From Alphaproteobacteria bacterium (GTDB taxonomy: Bacteria > Pseudomonadota > Alphaproteobacteria > UBA2136 > UBA6156), in contig JAIXZU010000008.1 of NCBI GenBank assembly GCA_027489415.1, positions 1-13,823 on the forward strand: DNA of 13,823 bases. Reading direction: 5' to 3'. The translations under genes were made by a program, and so were the position numbers. Every line of letters begins with the position of its first letter. The stretch's first letter is position 1. The notes below the pieces were generated by a model. It saw only the letters and a program-made list of their open reading frames with translations, ran no database searches and was not told the DNA's origin. This document shows positions 12,175 to 13,823 of the stretch, in pieces.

Positions 12175-12823
12175 GTTGGTGGCGCCTTCGATATTGGCGG
12201 TTTGGGATAGCAGTAATGGTGACTATGATACTGTAATTGCTAAGGGAATTGAGGCGATTGCGGCGGGGGCGGACCTGCTGCATGTGGACATTATGGACGG
12301 CATTGCGGTGCCTGCGAAGACCTTTGGATGTGAGATGATTTTACGGCTGAAAGAGGCTGTGGGATTGGATTTACTGGATATTCACCTGATGGTTGAGGAT
12401 GCTGGGCAATGGATGGCGGATTTGGAAAGTGCGGGAGTGAAAAGGGCGGTTTTCCACCCGTTTTCACTTTCCCAACATGGTGAATGTAAGGAAAGTAGGT
12501 GGACACCGGATGTTCAGGTGGGGATTGCACTGGATGTTGATGAGGGGCCCGAACTTTTGGAGCCTTATTTGGGCAAAATTGACCAGGTTTTGTTGATGAC
12601 GGTGAAAGCCGGGGCAGGGGGGCAGGCGTTTATGCCCGCAATGCTGGAGAAGGTGCGCACGGTGCGGGCGATGTGCGGGCCGGAGGTGCGGATTGTGGTG
12701 GATGGTGGTGTGAAGCGCGAGGTTGCCGCAGCGTGCTGGGAGGCGGGGGCAGATGTGCTGGTTGCGGGAAGTGCCGTTTTTGGCAAGCCCGACCTGAAAG
12801 AGGCGATTGAGGCATTGCGGTAG
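12167..12823 (+). CDS. rpe: Ribulose-phosphate 3-epimerase family protein, divergent
   Basis: 218 aa, usual length for the family, a TIM barrel that interconverts ribulose 5-phosphate and xylulose 5-phosphate. The metal ligands and catalytic acids are present: H39 and D41 in HVDIMDG, H73 in DIHLMVE, and D179 in VVDGGV; the phosphate-binding GSAVFG closes the barrel. Departures from the usual enzyme: the first-strand PSILSADF becomes PSILAVWD, and the loop NPGFGGQ becomes KAGAGGQ (147-153). It could therefore act on another ketose phosphate (an AlsE-like epimerase), although Rpe itself remains the first guess. The ATG at 12167 overlaps the comEC stop by 8 bp (ATGAGTAG), which suggests translational coupling; GGGGAG lies 10 nt upstream. 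A longer frame from 12065 lies inside comEC and lacks family similarity at its start. Confidence 0.88.
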   Translation: MSRLVAPSILAVWDSSNGDYDTVIAKGIEAIAAGADLLHVDIMDGIAVPAKTFGCEMILRLKEAVGLDLLDIHLMVEDAGQWMADLESAGVKRAVFHPFSLSQHGECKESRWTPDVQVGIALDVDEGPELLEPYLGKIDQVLLMTVKAGAGGQAFMPAMLEKVRTVRAMCGPEVRIVVDGGVKREVAAACWEAGADVLVAGSAVFGKPDLKEAIEALR

Positions 12824-12878
12824 GGCGAGGGTTGGTATACGAGGGGGCTGGAAATTTCATTTTCTAAGGAGAAACACC

Positions 12879-13358
12879 ATGAAGCGCCTGATGCTGGATG
12901 CAGATGGCATGACGTTTGATGCGGCACGCATTGGTGGCTTTACCGATGTTGTGACGAATGCGGAGTCCCTGCTGAGATTCCGGAAGACGGATGGCAGCCT
13001 GAGTGACCGCCCGCCCGTGGCGGATACCCCCAGCGGAAGCTGGGAGTTGAGCAGTTTGCTGGTGGCGGAGTTCGGGATTCTGGACAACGACGGCAAGCTG
13101 ATGCGGAGGATTATCTATGACGTGTTACTGCCCCAGCAGGTGGTGAAGACGTTTGAAGATTACCGCCAGCAGGCTTTGCTTGCGCCGCGAGCTGTTCGGG
13201 CCGGTTTGAAACAGAGGTTGATTGACCGTGCGGCGGGCATACCTAACCAGCCGGAGGTGAAGGCCCTGCTGGAGGAGTTGCTCCATGCCGCGGAAGAAGA
13301 GCGGCTGGTGATGGTGATGAACCATGAGCTGGCACCTGATGAGGCTTTGCCTGCGTGA
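12879..13358 (+). CDS. Hypothetical protein (159 aa)
   Basis: No family recognised. It appears soluble: a mixed first half (MKRLMLDADGMTFDAARIGG, then WELSSLLVAEFGILDNDGKL) and a helical second half with many charged residues (FEDYRQQALLAPRAVRAGLK, EVKALLEELLHAAEEERL). No cysteine, signal peptide or membrane segment. AAGGAG lies 7 nt before the ATG at 12879, one of the best Shine-Dalgarno matches in the window; a longer frame from 12807 was rejected because it runs through the rpe 3' end and this site. It follows rpe by 55 bp with no terminator between, so it may be co-transcribed with comEC-rpe, and a terminator follows its stop. Confidence 0.85.
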   Translation: MKRLMLDADGMTFDAARIGGFTDVVTNAESLLRFRKTDGSLSDRPPVADTPSGSWELSSLLVAEFGILDNDGKLMRRIIYDVLLPQQVVKTFEDYRQQALLAPRAVRAGLKQRLIDRAAGIPNQPEVKALLEELLHAAEEERLVMVMNHELAPDEALPA

Positions 13359-13366
13359 TATGAATG

Positions 13367-13396
13367 GCCCCCCTTTTGGGGGGCTGTTTGCTTTTT
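13367..13396 (+). terminator. Terminator after the 159-aa gene
   Basis: A 7-bp perfect stem, gcccccc (13367-13373) with ggggggc (13378-13384), has a TTTT loop, then gtttgctttttg as a T-rich tail. It closes the possible comEC-rpe-hypothetical transcript. Confidence 0.8.
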
Positions 13397-13462
13397 GGGT
13401 GTTGAGTTGTGGTGGATGCTATTGAATGTTCTTTAGGCTTAAATTGGCTGGGTTTCGTTGCT

Positions 13463-13489
13463 GGGGGTGGGGTTTTGGGATAGTTTGGG
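13463..13489 (+). other. G-quadruplex motif in the leader of the UDP-sugar dehydrogenase gene
   Basis: Four G-runs (13463-13467, 13469-13472, 13477-13479, 13487-13489) with loops of 1, 4 and 7 nt fit the standard G3+N1-7 pattern on the coding strand. A fifth G-run, 13499-13501, forms part of the gene's Shine-Dalgarno (GGGAG). Confidence 0.55.
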
Positions 13490-13510
13490 CTGTAATTTGG
13501 GAGATTTTGC

Positions 13511-13823
13511 ATGAGCCGTGTGTGTGTTGTGGGCTTGGGGTATATGGGGCTGCCGATGGCGGCGATTCTGGCCAAGGCTGGTCATGACGTCGTGGGGGTA
13601 GACATTAACCCCCGCGTGGTGGAGCGGGTGAATGCGGGGGAGTGCCCGTTTGCAGAGACGGGCATGCTGGAGCTGATTAAGGAAGCCCATGCCAGCGGGC
13701 GGTTGAGAGCTGTGACCAAGCCCGAGGCGGCGGAGATTTTCATTTTGAGTTTGCCGACGCCGGTTGACCATGAGACCCATGCGGCCGACATGACCTTTGT
13801 TGAAGCGGGGGCGAAGAGCATTA
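13511..13823 (+). CDS. wecC: UDP-N-acetylmannosamine dehydrogenase-like protein, N-terminal part (3' end outside window)
   Basis: 104 residues are visible before the window ends. The start has an NAD-binding Rossmann motif, VVGLGYMGLP (GxGxxG), then VVGVDINPRVVERVNAGECP and SLPTPVDHETHAADMTFVE, the N-terminal signature of the UDP-glucose/GDP-mannose dehydrogenase family. The PTP...H..ADMTFVE stretch is closer to WecC/WbpA-type UDP-amino-sugar dehydrogenases than to UDP-glucose dehydrogenase (Ugd). Such enzymes oxidise a UDP-HexNAc to its uronic acid for surface polysaccharide. The catalytic Cys lies outside the window, so the substrate is uncertain. GGGAG is 7 nt before the ATG (13511), and a G-quadruplex motif lies directly upstream. 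Confidence 0.82.
   Translation, partial: MSRVCVVGLGYMGLPMAAILAKAGHDVVGVDINPRVVERVNAGECPFAETGMLELIKEAHASGRLRAVTKPEAAEIFILSLPTPVDHETHAADMTFVEAGAKSI

Overview
The window looks like chromosomal DNA from a member of the Alphaproteobacteria, moderately GC-rich. The inference rests on a lolD-dnaE neighbourhood, a type II citrate synthase with alphaproteobacterial-style sequence (VLKGTVGPDV, TYIDGDKG, YRGYPIEQLAE), and gltX and comEC close to gltA. I cannot place it more finely. It is mostly core genome with several uncharacterised small genes between the core genes. I see no transposase, phage module, CRISPR array, rRNA or tRNA.

Layout. (1) 1-265: the 3' end of an ABC transporter ATPase (LolD-like) and its terminator. 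(2) 324-3896: dnaE, the replicative polymerase alpha subunit, with a degenerate PHP motif I and a non-conserved insert built on a 7-bp tandem repeat. (3) 3897-4088: a hairpin-rich convergent gap with an imperfect 19-bp inverted repeat and a bidirectional terminator. (4) 4089-5283, minus strand: three small uncharacterised genes (two multi-pass membrane proteins and one soluble protein). Each has its own terminator and two have recognisable promoters, so they look like compact single-gene units. (5) 5466-6815: gltA, with an unusual Ser/Gly-rich N-terminus, followed by a terminator. (6) 6944-7255: a small helical hypothetical protein. (7) 7315-8106, minus: a membrane-anchored, divergent SleB-type cell wall hydrolase. 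(8) 8255-8827, minus: an exported Cys-rich protein with a duplicated CGxxGxxY...C module. (9) 8933-10246, minus: gltX, lacking most of the usual acceptor-binding insert. (10) 10276-12823, plus: comEC overlapping a divergent ribulose-phosphate 3-epimerase by 8 bp. (11) 12879-13358: a hypothetical protein. (12) 13511-end: the start of a WecC-like UDP-sugar dehydrogenase, preceded by a G-quadruplex motif.

The core genes cover unrelated functions: lipoprotein sorting, replication, the TCA cycle, tRNA charging, DNA uptake, the pentose phosphate pathway and surface polysaccharide precursors. They do not form one pathway. The best candidates for something unfamiliar are the exported Cys-module protein, the degenerate SleB-like protein next to it, the shortened GltX, the heptamer insert in DnaE, and the long inverted repeat downstream of dnaE. 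I did not find a convincing complete new system.
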